DNA of 64,000 bases, from the NCBI GenBank assembly GCA_009760885.1, contig CM019693.1:46506751-46570750 (forward strand), in the 5' to 3' direction. A program made the translations under genes and the position numbers. Below the pieces are notes generated by a model that worked only from the letters and a program-made list of their open reading frames with translations, had not been told where the DNA came from and ran no database searches. Position 1 is the first letter of the stretch; every line of letters starts with the position of its first letter. This stretch comes from Achatina immaculata. Its lineage: Eukaryota > Mollusca > Gastropoda > Stylommatophora > Achatinidae. This document shows positions 1 to 12,535 of the stretch, piece after piece.

Positions 1-174
1 TATGTAGTGAATATGTAGTGTAGGGAGGTGGATGATACAAGTTTCCCTGTGGTGTATATTATGTTTAGTGAGTTAGTACACGTAGCAAGTTTTCAAGATC
101 CAGTGTACATGTAATATTGGTACTAATTGATGTGTACAAATATAGACCAATATTACTACATTGTAAAGGCAAGC

Positions 175-3120
175 TTGTGATAGCATAAATAACATGCACA
201 TGAAGAGATACATAAAACAACGTGGATATCTCCATATGATAGAACTAGAAACCAGATAGATCATTTTTGTATTAGAAAGCAATACAGAACATCTCTGATA
301 GATGTAAAGGCATATAGGGGTGCAGATGTCAACAGTGATCACAACCTGTGTATAGGGAAATAAAACTGAAACTGAAAGCCAACACAAGAAATCAGTACAC
401 AGAAAGATAAACAGCAGCAGCCTACAAGAAGAGAATACTAACAGTAATTTGAATCAGGAACTTGCCAATCATTCCACAACACTCAGTGAAGTAGAGGATG
501 GTAGGTATTGATGAATTATGGAATTCTTACAGCACAGCCATAATCACAGCAGCAAAAGCAAGTGCTGGACTGAAACAAAACCAAATAGAAAAGCATGTGT
601 ATCAGAAAACACATGAAAGACAAGCAGACAAATTAGACATGTTGAATGTAAAAACAGATCTTGGAAAAGATCTGGCAAAATCAACATACAAAGAAATAGA
701 CAAGAAAGTAAAAAAGTTCAGCTAGAAGGGATAAAAGAGAATACATAGACAATATAGCGAAAGAGACAGAGAAAGCAGTGAAAACAGGAGACAGCAAAAC
801 TTTATATAATATACAAAAGAGACTAAAAGGTACTATTACATCTAAAGAAGGACCAATTCTTAGCACAACTAGAACTCTATTAACATCAAGTAAAAGACCA
901 AAAGCAAAGATAGGCTGAACACTTCCAAGAAATACTTAATCAACCACACCCAAAAGAATTGATAAACCTTGAAACTGACTTACCAGCCCCACAACTAAAT
1001 GTCAACCTAGATGAAATTACACTGCATGAAATTGAAACAGCAGTAAATTTAATGGCTAACAACAAAGCTGCAGGTGAAGATGAAGTAACACCCAAAATGT
1101 TATAAGCTATCAATAGTGACAACATGAGACAACTACAGAGAATGTTTAATAAGATTTGGGAAAAAGAAAAGGTCCCTTCTAAATGGAAAAAAGGAATCAT
1201 TGTTAAAATACCAAAAAAAAAAAAAAAAGGCAACCTTAGTGACTGTAACAATTGGAGAGGAGTAACCTTAATATCAGTTGTGTCAAAAGTATTTTGCCAG
1301 GTCATTTTGAATAGACTTAGAGATATAGTGGATACCGCAGTGAGAGAAGAACAAGCAGGATTTCTAAAAGGGAGAGACTGTCTCAACCAGATCTTTACTC
1401 TAAGAATAATACTTGAAGAACATATTGAAAAGCAGAAACCATTAATACTGAACTTCACAGGCTTTAAAAAGGCATTTGATAGCATACACAGAAATTCATT
1501 GTGGAGAATTTTAAGTCTATATGGAATACCATCTAAAATTGTCAACATCATTAAGGACCTCTACAATGGATATGTTGTGCAGTCAAAACAGAAGAAGGGA
1601 TGAGTGAATGGCTGTAGATTGAAACAGGTGTTAAACAAGGATGTATACTGTCTCATTTGCTTTTTGGAATTACAGTAGACTTCATAATGAAAAAATGCTG
1701 CACTGGTAACACAGGTATTGATTGGGTACATGGGATGAACTAGAAAATCTTGATTTAGCTAATGACATAACTCTTATCAGTAACAATGTGAATTCCATGC
1801 AAGAAAAAACATATAGCCTGTCTTCACTGGCTAGCAAAATAGGACTTGAAATTAACAAGGACAAAACAAAAATAATGAAACTTCCCATTAATCAAAATGG
1901 AAAAATACATGTAGAAAGGACAGATGTTGAAGAAATCAATTAATTTGCATACCTTGGCAGTCACATAGACCAGGATGGTGACACCAGAAAGGAAGTAAAA
2001 ATTAGAATTGCGGTCTTCAAGAATCTTGAGAACATATGGAATTCAAAAGTTATAAGCACAAAAACCAAGTTAAGACTATTCGATTTAAATATAATATCCA
2101 CCCTCATTTATGCATGCGAAAGCTGGAAAACAACTAAGGAAATAGACAAGAAATTAGACTCTTTTGAAAACAAATGCCTAAGAAAAATCTCTCTCTCTCT
2201 CTCTCTGAACCTTAAGTGCCCAGGGCACATGGGGCTTCCGCAAGGGTTTTCCACAAATGCCTGTCCTTCGCCTTTTTTTCTGCTCTTGCCCAGGTGAGCC
2301 CTCTGTTGCTCAACATCCTTTCTGTTGTTCTTCTCCATGTCTCTTTTGGTCTACCCTTACTTCTGCTCCCCTGTGGTGTCCATCTTAGTGCTGTTTTTGG
2401 TAGTGAGTTGTCAGTCATTCGGAGCACATGCCCCAGAGTCTTTCCTCAATAATTGTTGTCAGTGGTTTCATCTGCATTTCTGCCAACAAGATGTTATTTC
2501 CTACAGTGTTTAGCCAAAATATTTGTCTAATTCATCGTAAACATTTAGTCTGGAAAGAATTCAACTTGTTTTCTATGGTTTTGGTGATTTTCCAGCATTC
2601 ACTTCCATAGAGTAGTACACTTAGAACATTACTCTTAAATATCCTGATTTTCATATTTATGCTTAGTTTTTTTTATTTCCATATATTCTGCAGCATTACA
2701 AAATCCTGGTTTGCTCTAGTTAGTCTGCTGTTGATTTGCCTAAGAAAAATACTCGGCATCAAGTGGAATGAATTCAAGATCAATGCAGAGATAAGACAGA
2801 TGACTTAACAACAACCAGTCTCATGGATGATCAGGAAAAGAAGATGGACATATGTTGGTCGCATGATGATGGACATATGTTGGTCGCATGATGAGAAGAA
2901 AAGATCAGAGAATCCCAAAACAAGCTATCAAGTGGAACACAACAGGCCAAAGAAAAAGAGACAGACCATGTGAAACTCCAAAGAGGACATTGCTAAGAGA
3001 GGCCAAATTAATAGGCATAAAATCCCTTGATGAGGTTGAAAAGCTTGCTGAAAACAGGAAAAATTGGCGAACTACCTTGTGAGCCCTATGTGGCATTTAA
3101 CGGCATGGGAAGGATATAAG
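175..3120 (+). mobile_element. Family A non-LTR retrotransposon (LINE), 5'-truncated and decayed
   Basis: This LINE begins inside the endonuclease domain. Around 244-360 one frame reads RNQIDHFCIRKQYRT and then an SDHNL motif, the C-terminal end of an APE-type endonuclease. The linker is at 498-725 and reverse transcriptase at 1124-1603, with motif A reading FKKAFDSIH. The catalytic FADD box seen in the 48-kb copy is here LAND (near 1755-1770), so RT is dead even apart from its stops and frameshifts. The C-terminal region follows at 2110-2188 and 2751-3080, ending in a basic GQRKRDRP stretch. The 3' end is near GGATATAAGATATA. A family D LINE interrupts it (2189-2736). It lies in an MTO1 intron, in gene orientation, about 75 bp before an exon. 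Confidence 0.85.
2189..2736 (-). mobile_element. Family D LINE 3' fragment nested in family A, with TSD
   Basis: The insertion is flanked by a 14-bp direct repeat, TGCCTAAGAAAAAT, at 2175-2188 and 2737-2750; removing it restores the family A reading. On the minus strand it encodes a LINE C-terminus with LRMTDNSLPKTALRW followed by a basic SKGRPKETWRR segment (2212-2427). Upstream is a decayed RT thumb region. The tail is (GA)n, seen as CT repeats at 2189-2206. A second copy, tail only, is at 58267-58409. The 5' truncation and TSD fit target-primed reverse transcription. Confidence 0.85.
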
Positions 3121-3192
3121 ATATATAGACTCTGTTTTAACTATAAATGGTTTGCAACTGCTGGCTGACTTCATGTTTTTTTTTCTGTCCAG

Positions 3193-3289
3193 TGAAATAT
3201 AGCGCGGAGGTAGCAGAACAAATGGAGGAGATCAAAACTGTCAGGAAAGAGGAGCAGATGTTGTTGCCTGTTGATTTAGACTACCATAG
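3193..3289 (+). CDS. MTO1: MTO1 internal coding exon (antepenultimate), tRNA uridine-5 carboxymethylaminomethyl modification enzyme
   Basis: The exon lies between an AG acceptor (TTTTTTTTCTGTCCAG) and a GT donor (GTAACT). It reads VKYSAEVAEQMEEIKTV and ends LLPVDLDYH plus a split codon (AG|C). This matches the helical C-terminal part of bacterial GidA/MnmG and animal MTO1, where the LPxDLDY segment is conserved. MTO1 is the mitochondrial FAD enzyme that, with GTPBP3, installs the wobble-uridine modification of mitochondrial tRNAs (established knowledge). Only the C-terminal region is in the window; the FAD-binding part must lie upstream. The exon is 97 nt and enters with a split first codon. 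It sits between a family A LINE and mariner A, with no frameshift, so it looks functional. Confidence 0.85.
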
Positions 3290-3405
3290 GTAACTTTAAC
3301 TGTATTTCAATCTAAACTATTGTACAGGTGTCTCAGGTGAGTTATAAATCAAAAACTATAATAGTTCACTGGTCTGTTGAGATTTTGTACTACAGACAGA
3401 AACTA

Positions 3406-4140
3406 CGAGGGTCATACCGAAAGTCGTGAGCAAACATTTTTTAAAAATCAGAATTTATAGATAGAGAAAATATAAATGTATCACCTTAATCTACATACTT
3501 TTCTTCACTTTTCAACATAATCTCCATTTCTCTGCACACATTTTTCACATCACTCTACAAGTTTGAAAATACCCTCCGGTTAGAATTCCGTTCCAACTGA
3601 CTGAAGGCACAGACGCACTGCTTTCTGGACATTCTCTCCTGTGTCATAATGATGGCCTCACATTTGTTCTTTCACAAAACTGAAAAGATGGTAATCACTG
3701 GGTACCAGGTCGTGGCTGTAGTTAGGGTGTAGAAGAATTTCCCAGCCTATTTTCTGAATTTCCTCAGTTGTCCGGCGAGAAGAGTTTTTCTCACACCTTT
3801 GTAATCTTCAGTCAACAAACGTGGGACCCACCGGGCATAAACTTTTCTATAGCCTAGGGTTTCGATCATTTCCTGTACTGCATTGTTTCCTATTCCAAGA
3901 TTTACATTGATTTCAGATGCTGTGACACATCTGTCTTATTTAATGATATGCCAACCCTTTCCATATTGCGTTCAGTGGAGGCAGTTCCAGAGCGACCGCT
4001 GCAAGGCATATCTTGGATGCTCGTGTTTCTGTCTTTGAAATGTTTCACCCACCTCCTAATACTGCTAGCACCCATACACACATCTGTATGTCTGAATGTG
4101 ACTTGACTTTGACTTTTCCGATCCCCAGGTTTACGAGTTT
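3406..4140 (-). pseudogene. Mariner A: decayed mariner-like transposase relic
   Basis: The minus-strand reading at 4144-3902 contains the second helix-turn-helix of mariner transposases: SIRRWVKHFKDRN, then a basic PCSGRSGTAS linker. A C-terminal trace reading CAEKWRLC near 3530 resembles the usual mariner ending. The catalytic region between is mostly missing, indicating an internal deletion. The left end is TA followed by CGAGGGTCATACCGAAAGTC, a plausible terminal inverted repeat; no matching right end is visible, so the 5' end is probably lost against the adjoining LINE. The element is non-autonomous. Confidence 0.65.
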
Positions 4141-7100
4141 TCACTTTTTCCCTTGTGCCAGATAATGAAACATACAGGTCCTCTTCAGCTGTTCTACATC
4201 TCCATACAGAATGTCGGTGATTGAGGAGTTTGGTGGTATCCGGTTCTTCCGAATGTCCTTCAGTGCACTGCAGTCCAGCAGGTGGTGCTTAACAGTTTCT
4301 TCTTCTTGTCTGTTGCAGTGCATGCAGTATGGTGTGTGGTCAGTGGTCACTCTGTGTAAGTGCTTATTGAGGGTAATGTGTCCTGTTTTCAACCTAAAAA
4401 TTGTGCATTGGTCGCTACGACATAAGCTGTTGATGTGGTCTCCGGGGTTAGGCTTTGGCAAGTGTGTATATAGGGATCTTCCAGTTGGATTACTGGCCCA
4501 GCTGTCCATCCACCGCTGATTGCATTTGTTGTGTATAATGTGTTTAGCTGTTCTCATGTTGGTGGAGATGTGGGGCTGTGACATGGTGGCTCCACTCTTT
4601 GCCAGTCTGTCAGCATGTTTATTTCCTCTGATATCTATGTGCCCTGGTATCCACTGTATGGTGGTCTTGGTGTCTTAGGAGTCGAGTTGTTTTATTGCAC
4701 TGAGTATGTCAGTTGTAATGTGATCATCTTATGGTATCTAGTTTTCAAGGCCCTGGAGAGAGGCACTGTTTTTGAATTTGGTGGTGGTGGCTGCCAGGGC
4801 TGCTAATATTGCCTGCATCTCTGCATCATAATTGGAGCAGCGAGATCCACAAGGAGCAGAAATGTGGCTTGCTGTCTTGTCTGGAAACATTATGAGTGCC
4901 CCATATCCTGCACTGTCTGTTTCCTTGAACGCTGACTCATCAGTGTATGCATGGATCCAGTCCTTGGGGTAGGATTCTGTGGTCTCCAGTGCACACAAAT
5001 TTAGTGTGTTGGAATCTGATGATTTGTTCACTAATTTGTTCTTGAGTCTGGTGTTAGTTTGTGGAATTGTGTAGTTTGTATTTGGTGGGATGTCTGGTAC
5101 TTTTGTAAGTTCTTCTCTGTCTTCAGGGAGTTTGGGTCTTATGTTTAACTGTTCTGCTATGTGCAATGGAGTTTTCAGTTTCAGTCTATTATTATGCTTC
5201 CATTTATCAACCACTGTTCTGTTAGGATGGTCTGGGGGCATGCGTTTATATCTTTCTACTGCCTCAATGGTTGACTTTTCACGTCATATCTAATATCTGT
5301 ATGTTTGCATCAATTTCACATGCAGCTGTGGGTGTTGATCTCATTGCCCCACAAATGAAGTGAACGGCTTGGTTCTGGATTCTGTCTACTTGTGTACGAG
5401 GGTTCTTTGATGCTGTGACCTACAGAGGGAGGTTGTAATCTATTATACAAGTGGAAGTCACTAAATAACTCGCAAATGCCTGTTAAAAAACAAAATGTGA
5501 CAGTAATTTGAAAACTTTTAATTTTTGAACCTATATTATTGCCCTATTTCTAAATGTAATCGCCACCAACATTGACACATTTGTCCCATCATGTAATCAA
5601 TGATGCACTACCCATGTCGTAAAAATCAGGAGTCCAATTTCTGAATCATTTTTTTTACTTCTGTTTCCCTTCGTCACTCGAAAATCTTCTCCTGCCAAGG
5701 TGGTTTTTCAATGGACCAAACAGGTGAAAATCACCTGGAGCTAAGTCAGGACCATAGGGTGGATGTTCAAGAACTTCCCAACCCAACTGGCTAATTTTCT
5801 CTTGGGTTAACCGAGCCATATGTGGTCTGGCATTGTCATGAAGGAGAAGTCAGCAGACCAGGATGTTTTCTTCGAATTGCATCCCGTAGCATCCACTGAA
5901 CTTCACAGTATGATACAGAATTCACACTGTCACTATACTTCTGGAACTTGGTTAACAACACTCCTTGATAATCCCAGAACACTGTCATTATAACCTTCCC
6001 CGCAGAAGGCATGATCTTGAATTTTTTTGCACATGGCAATGACGGGTGTTTCCATTGCATTGAGGCACATTTTGATTTGGGTTGGTAGTGGTGCACTCAA
6101 GATTTGTCTCCAGTAATAATTCTTTGAGGCATGTCTTCACCTTCATATGCATAATGACAAGATGCTGCAATGACAAACCAAATCAGTTCATTTTGTGTTC
6201 ATCATTAGATCTCTGGGTACCCAACGTGAGCAAACTTTCTGAAAATTGAATTGCTCATGCATTATTCTGTAGGCTAAGCCATGTGAACATCTGATTGCAC
6301 TTGCTACACTGTCTATCGTTACTCATCTATCAACTTTGATAATCTCATACACATGTTGCACAGTCACTTCTGTTGCAATCTGAACAGGACTGCCAAGTCG
6401 GACTTTGTCAACAATTTCGGTGCGTCCCTGAGAAAATTCTTTTACCCAGTTATAGATTGCTTTACGTGATAAACACTTTTCAGCATAAACTGTAATCATT
6501 TCCTTATGAATGTCCTCAACTGAATGTTCTTTACCCCACAGAAATCACACTACACTTCTCTGTTCTTCTTTGGTACACACTAACAGTTGCTTAGCCATTT
6601 TGTTATTGCTTTGCACATGTGCACTTAACTCCCATCGCCCCCTACATACAATTATTATAAAGTTGGATGATGGTACTATCTAAGGATATATTTAAATACT
6701 ACCTGATAACTGCCACTGATAAAATATTTCAATTTGTGAGTAACTTAGTGACTTCCCTAGTAGATCTAACATATCCTGTGTACAGTTGTCTGAGTGTTGC
6801 TTTGTCAGCAAGCCGCTTGAGTAAGTTTAGTCTTTTGGATGCTTTTTCTGCTAGTCCATCCATGCACTCTTTAAAGTTCAGTTTTCTGTCTAGTTTCTCA
6901 CCAAGGTATGTTGGATTTTTTTTCTTTCATGATTTGAGCACCATCAAGAGTTATTTTCAGTTCAGTCTTTGATAGTTTGTTGCTAAGAGTGAAGACTGTA
7001 TATGTAGAGTTATTGAGGGATCCCAAGGATTCCAACCACCAGTACAGCCTGTTGTTAAGCATTCGTTCTGCTAGCTTTCCAATGTTGGAAGTCAGTGAGA

Positions 7101-9236
7101 TTGGTCTAAAGCTTTTTTAGGTCATCTTCTAGCTTTCCTTTTTTCAGGATAGGTCTAACTATGGCTGACTTCCAAAATTTTGGTAGTACTCCACTTTGCC
7201 AAGTCTTGTTAATGAAGTTGAGCAATGTGGACTTTCTTACAGGGCCCAGATGAAGGATCATTTCATTTGATATTTTGTCTGGTCCTGGTGCTTTTCTTAG
7301 CTGTAGCTTACCCATAGCACTCTGGAGTTCATGGATGGTAAAGTTTTCCTCAAAAAGTGGAGTATTTGCCAAGGTAGATTTCTCTTTACTTCTCAGAACT
7401 TTTCCCAGTGCCTTGTCAAGTACTTTCCTGTCAGAGGATTTGTTTTTGGCAGCAAAGAATTTGTTAAAAAAGTACTGGCTTTGTCTGAGTCGCTTGAGAG
7501 GACACAGAGATTTGCATTGGCTTAAAGTTTGTTTTGTTTGTTTTTTCCTGACATGTTATCTAAGTTTCCAAGCCTTCTTTCCTTCAGTTCTGAGGTTGAG
7601 ATTGCTGAATGTGCTTAACCACTTCTCTACCACTGTAGAATGTCTGGAAAAGAGTGAAGGTTGTATGATAAAGGCAGAACGTCAGACGGGCCTGCATGCC
7701 CAATCCTTAACCATTTGGAAATAAAGATCAATCAGTCAATCTTTCTTTGCTTTTTTAGTTTGGAGTCTTACCTTAGCTGTTAGTTTATTGTACTCTATTC
7801 TGTTTTCTGGAGTAGGTTTTTTTCTCTGCATTCTTCATGGCTGCTCTTCTTTTTTTTTTTTTTTTTAACTAAGGCTTCCAGAGGTTTTGTCCAGAAGGGA
7901 CTATATTTCTTTCTGCATCCTCGGGGATTGTTTTGTAGGCTACTCCAAGTATGGCTTGGATTATGTTGGTGTAGAGTGTGTCAATGTTTGTGTTGTCATT
8001 TAATTTTGATAGGTTTTCATCTGTGTTGAATTTTCCCCAATCTGCTTTTCTATAATACCAGTGAGGGAGTTTGTGTGTCAAAAATTTGTAAAAGGATAGG
8101 GCAGTGGTTGCTTTCTATGCCATCAAGCAGAGTACAATCACTGTGGATGTCTGCTGAGACAAAGGTGAGGTCAGGTCTGTATGTGCATCCAATGGCTCTG
8201 TGGAGGAGTGTTAGTGGGGAGGAGGAGTCTTGCAATAGTATCATGCTTCTGGTGTTGCATAGCTCTTCAATGTTGTTTCCCATAGGGTTTTGATCTTTGT
8301 ATCCTAGTGATGGTAGATGTGTGTTAAAATCTCCTGCAATGATAGTTTTCTGCATATCTGTGCAGTGTATGTTGATTTGACTTTTAGAATTTGAGAGACA
8401 ATAAACATTATACAGAGTGTACCACAGTCCATCATGCCATACTGTCATCTCTTTGATATCTTTCTCATTACACTTTCTGTTTTTAACTCCTCCTTGGATG
8501 TCATTTCTCAAGAGTGTGGCAATGCCCCTGCATTTACCACATTCAATTTGTACATGGTGTATCCAGGCACTGAGTGATCTTTTCCATACAGAAGAGTTTC
8601 TTGTATGATCGCAATATGGATGTTGACTTTTTTCAGCTGTCTGCTTAATTCTGAGGTCTTTGGCCTAAGTCCAGAAATGTTAATTTGAAGAATGTTTAGT
8701 ATGTTGTAGAGATCCATAAGCTTGTTACGTCCTGGACTTGTTGATTTCCACCAGACTTTCCCCATCCCGCAGCTCTTTGTCCCCATCCATCCACCATCCC
8801 AAACAGCCCAGCATAACCCCAGGCCAGTATCTCAGCTCCACTTATTGATGGGTGTGCAATGTCAAAAGCTGGAGGGCCTTCTATCCTAGGAGGAGTATTT
8901 GTGCTTGTCATTTTTCCCACAGGCGAGCGGGTCTTCTTAGCGTACATAGCATTTTGTCTGAGTTATCTGACACTCCTATAATAAACAAGAGACTACTAGC
9001 AGATTTATCAGTTCTATGTTCCCTCTTTCTTTTACAAAAAGTTTTCTGTTCCCTAAAAATTCTGCCTTATAAAAGGGTGACATTTCATTTTATAACAATA
9101 ACAAATAGTGTTGGTTGCTAAATGTTTCTGGGCTACTGGAGTAGGTCAGAGTTTTTTAAGCAGTCAGATCTTATGTTCCCTGGTTCACAAAGATTGTGTT
9201 AAGATAAGTGTTTTCTTAACACAGTTGTTCCCAGGG
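4141..9236 (-). mobile_element. Jockey/I-like LINE (family J relative) with endonuclease, RT and RNase H, interrupted by mariner B
   Basis: Read from 9236 leftwards. The 5' end (CCTGGGAACAACTGTGTTAA) is shared with the full-length J copy at 49430. An ORF1-like stretch follows (8947-8700), then an endonuclease (about 8690-8050) with NILQINISGLRPK, IIAGDFNTHLPSLGY and SNHCP. RT is at 7372-6763 (APGPDKISNEMI), with a deletion removing the catalytic FADD palm. The reading resumes after mariner B with RIQNQAVHFICGAMRSTP. RNase H follows (HAYTDESAFKETDSAGYGAL, with NYDAEMQAILAAL). The C-terminal segment has a CMHC..HHLLDC zinc-knuckle-like motif and a stop at 4141. Scattered stops show it is dead. 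The J copy at 49.4 kb lacks the RNase H module, so the two may be related subfamilies. Confidence 0.8.
5448..6760 (-). mobile_element. Mariner B: 1.3-kb mariner-like element with TIRs and TA duplication, transposase decayed
   Basis: The ends are inverted repeats. The left reads CAAGTGGAAGTCACTAAATA and the reverse complement of the right reads CTAGGGAAGTCACTAAGTTA. Each is flanked by TA (5446-5447 and 6761-6762), the standard mariner target. Excision restores LINE coding continuity. The decayed transposase starts near 6600 and shows the N-terminal helix-turn-helix (IYNWVKEFSQGRTEI), the second one (VTIDSVASAIRCSHGLAYRI) and then CSRWVPR. The catalytic part includes VIMTVFWDYQGVLL. Many stops. 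Length 1,313 bp, normal for the family. Confidence 0.85.
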
Positions 9237-9529
9237 GTGACTGAATGTGATTAATGGAACATATAGAAAGATTATTTTTTTTTTACACTTGGCATTCATT
9301 GTGTGTTTATCTGTGTGCTTGTGGATAAAAGGTCCCCAAAATGTATCAATAATAAGACCATTAGCAGAAAAAAATGAGTAGCTCAGACATGATTTTGCTG
9401 GATAAAAACTAGAACTCTTGGAGAAATCTGTGACACAAATAAACAGCAAAAACCACAATTATGGGCTGAGAACAAGGTATTACAGAAGAAAGGTGTTGGG
9501 ATTATCATCCAGTGAAATGAAAGCATATC

Positions 9530-10620
9530 AGAGAGTCATGTTTCTGCTACTACACAGAGTCACTCTTACCAGTTTTTTTTTAAAACATTAACTTCCACAG
9601 AAGTTGCAGAGAACAAGGTCAGGTGAGTAAGGAGGGTGTGGAAGCAATGAAGTGTGGTGTTTTGCCAAAAATTCATTTGTTTTGACAAACGTGTGCAGGG
9701 ACATTATCGTGGTGAAGGATCCAATTGCCAGTATGCCACTTCACAGGACAGTGTCTGTGCATAGCATCATGTAGGCATTCTGTGACTGTTGTGTAAAATT
9801 CTGCATTCATTGTCTGCCCTCTAGCAATGTATTCATAATGAATTAGTCCACTGGTGCCAAAGAATGCAATCAATATGGTCTTGACATTGGATTTCACCTT
9901 CTTTGCCTTCTTCAGTCAAGGAAATGATGATGCCCTCCTTTGAAATGACATTAGCTTTGTTTCCAGGTCATACCTGTATTCCCAGCTTTCATTACCAGTG
10001 ATTATCAATGACATGAAGTCAGGATCATTTTGGGCTCACTCACAGAAATCACTGCAAACTGGCACGCGATCTTCTTTTTGCTCTGCAGTCAGGAGATGAG
10101 GCACTAGTTTTGCTGACAAATCTGTATCCAAATCTTCGTTTAGAATTGTATGGCAAGTAGCAACTGTTGTCTCAATATTATGTGCTACCTCTCTGAGTGT
10201 TAGACATCAGTTAGCATGAGTGATTTCTTTCACATGTGCCACAGTCTCATCAGTGTGGGAGGTGGATGGTCTGCCAGGGCAGTGGCGATCTTCAGTCAGT
10301 ATCCACTTTTGAGGCGAGAAAACCACTCAAGTGTCTTTGATTAACTTAAACAGGGCTCACCAAAAGCTGATTGTAGCATTTCATAAGTTTCAGACTGCTT
10401 TTTCATGAGGCAAATCTAGAAATCAATGCACACAGACTCTTGAATTTTCTCAAAAAATGTTGAAATGCACCAGGACCTGCAGGTATGCATTCATTTGGAG
10501 GCTTGTGCAATGCAAATGACTGCAGATATGAGTTCAGATTTTTCATATACACTTAGGAATGGTTACTACAACTCATGTCTTGGCATGACATTGCTGTAGC
10601 TGACATTTTCCTGGAAAGAA
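9530..10620 (-). pseudogene. Mariner C: decayed mariner-like transposase
   Basis: Minus-strand pieces match mariner transposase in order: an N-terminal trace near 10420-10330 (SETYEMLQSAFGEPCLS), a linker with HCPGRPSTSH, a second helix-turn-helix region around 10200-10080, CHTILNEDLDTDL, then the catalytic domain at 9897-9673 with LIAFFGTSGLIHYEYI and HHDNVPAH. That HDN is the second catalytic Asp motif. The last D and the C-terminus are not readable. Frameshifts and stops throughout. I could not pair convincing terminal repeats, so the borders are approximate. Confidence 0.7.
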
Positions 10621-10744
10621 AATTCACTCCCATGCAAACAGCCCCCATAAAGTGAATACTGGAGGTTAGAAATGCTGATCATCTTATTGTAAATACTGGA
10701 GGTTAAGGATGTGATACATTTTGTTATAAATACTTAAGGTTAGG

Positions 10745-10900
10745 GATGCTTATGTAGTGAAATGGCCAACTGGATAGTGCACCGCTTTCTCTTGGTCTAG
10801 TAACAGCTGGCCCTAACAGAGTCTGTGGTTTGAATTGTAGCTGTTCTCCTGCCATTTCTAATTCTCTGATGTCTAAAGTGTCTTGTCTGTTTTTCAAAGG
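10745..10900 (+). repeat. Probable tRNA-derived SINE
   Basis: The sequence has an A-box-like TGGCCAACTGG and, about 60 bp on, a B-box-like GGTTTGAATTG in the spacing of a tRNA internal promoter, followed by a T-rich unrelated body. No cloverleaf can be completed, so this is a SINE head rather than a tRNA gene. A second tRNA-like repeat is at about 56060-56270. Confidence 0.4.
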
Positions 10901-11039
10901 CTAACTATATAACACTGTGATGAATCACTTTATTGCATGAAAGTTTTGTTGTTTTTTTTTATTTGAAAAATTACTGAATTTTATAGTTCACTAGCTAATT
11001 ACCTGGCTTTGCCTGGTCATTTATTTATCCCAATCAACA

Positions 11040-12535
11040 TGGGCACATGGGACCCAACTAGAAGATCTTGATTTTGCTGATGACATGACTCTTGTCAGTG
11101 ACAATGTGAATTCCATGCAGGAAGAAACAGGTGGCCTGTCTTCACTGGCTAGCAGAATAAGACTTGAAATTAACAAGGACAAAACAAAAATAATGAAAAT
11201 TCCCATTAATCAAAACGGAAAAATACACGTAGAAAGGACGGATATTGAGAAGATCAATCAATTTGCATACCTTGGTGGCTACATGGACCAGGATGGTGAC
11301 ACCAGAAAGAAAGTTAGAAATGTGGGGGCAGCATCGATCTTCAAGAATCTTGAGAACATATGGCATTCAAAAGTTCAAAAACCAAGTTAAGTCTATTCAA
11401 TTCAAATATAATATCCACCCTCATTTATGCATGCGAAAGCTGGAAAACAACTAAAGAAATAGAAAAGAAATTAGACTCTCTTGAAAACAAATGCCTAAGG
11501 AAAATACTCTGCATCAAGTGGAATGAATTCAAGAACAATGCAGAAATAAGACAGATGACTGAACAACAACCAGTCTCATCTCATTCATTCATTCATTCAT
11601 TTGCATGTCCGTTGTGGAACTTTGCCTCCCTAACAGCACTCCTGTAAGCCTCTTGGTTGTGGGCAAGATGGCCTGCTGCTGATGCATCCATTTGCAGATC
11701 ATCAACGATATCTTGCAGCCATCTTCGCCTTGGTCTTCCTCTCTTTCATTTTCCCATTATGTACCCTTCCAAGACAGTTTTCTCTAGATTATCATGACGT
11801 TTAATGCGTCCAAAATATTTAAGTTTTCTCTTTTTAATCCTCTTTACTAGCTAACCTTCTTCAGTATTAAGTTCTTGTAGTATAGATATATTTGTTCTTT
11901 TTTGTGTCCATAATATTTGAAGAACTCTTCTGTAGCATTTACATTCAAAGGCATTTATGTGTTACTCAGCTGTTGGCAGTGATCTAAGATATTCAGAACT
12001 GTCCACTTCTTCCAGTTTTTCCTCATTGATACATATATCAGCTGCCTTGTTTGTTTTGTCAGTTGTCATCAATTTAGTTTTCTTCGCATTCCTTTTTGTG
12101 TTGTTGACAGTAATACTGTGTCATCAGCATATCTAATCTCTGGTATTTCATAACATCCAATTTTTATGACATCGTAATATTCCTCATTATATTTTCAGTA
12201 TACAAGTTAAATAAGTAAGGCGACTATGTACCCCTGATGAACCCCTTATCAGTCACATCTGTGTTCAGGAAAAGGAGATGGACATATGTTGGTCACGTGA
12301 TGAGAAGAAATGATCAGAGAATCCCAAAACAAGCTATCAAGTGGAACACAACAGGCCAAAGAAAAAGAGGCAGACCGCGTGAAACTCTGAAGAGGACATT
12401 GTTAAGAGAGGCCAAATTAACAGGCAGAAAATCCCTTGATGAGGTTAAAAAACTCGCTGAGACAGGAAAAATTGGCGAACTACCTTGCAAGAGCCCTATG
12501 TGACGTGTAACGGCATGGGAGGAATATAAGATAAG
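11040..12535 (+). mobile_element. Family A LINE, 5'-truncated, with family B nested; 8-bp TSD
   Basis: An AATCAACA direct repeat flanks the element (11032-11039 and 12536-12543). It starts within RT: 11085-11390 covers the region after the catalytic box, with the GLEINKDKTKIMKI-type segment and a YLGGYMDQDGDT motif. Next comes YACESWKTTK as a frameshifted reading. Then the family B insert (11582-12249), then the C-terminus (12260-12500) with RRWTYVGHVMRRNDQR and a KRGRPRETLKR stretch. The 3' end is GGAATATAAGATAAG. It is non-autonomous because the endonuclease and most of RT are missing. Confidence 0.85.
11582..12249 (-). mobile_element. Family B RTE LINE 3' fragment nested in family A
   Basis: The flanking repeat is CAGTCTCATCT (11571-11581) and CAGTCACATCT (12250-12260), one mismatch. 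The tail appears as TCATTCATTCATTCA at 11581-11600, i.e. (GAAT)n on the element strand. The minus-strand reading gives the RTE C-terminus, with a basic stretch upstream of the tail, the RT thumb, and near 12110-12130 the YADDTVL region (ATCAGCATATCTAATC on +). A deletion removes part between the palm and thumb compared with the 42-44 kb copy. Confidence 0.8.

Noticed and set aside
73..387. 104-residue minus frame at the left edge
   Set aside because: No homology or composition support; part of it is antisense to the family A endonuclease.
10745..10900. tRNA gene
   Set aside because: Only A- and B-box-like text; the cloverleaf arms do not pair.
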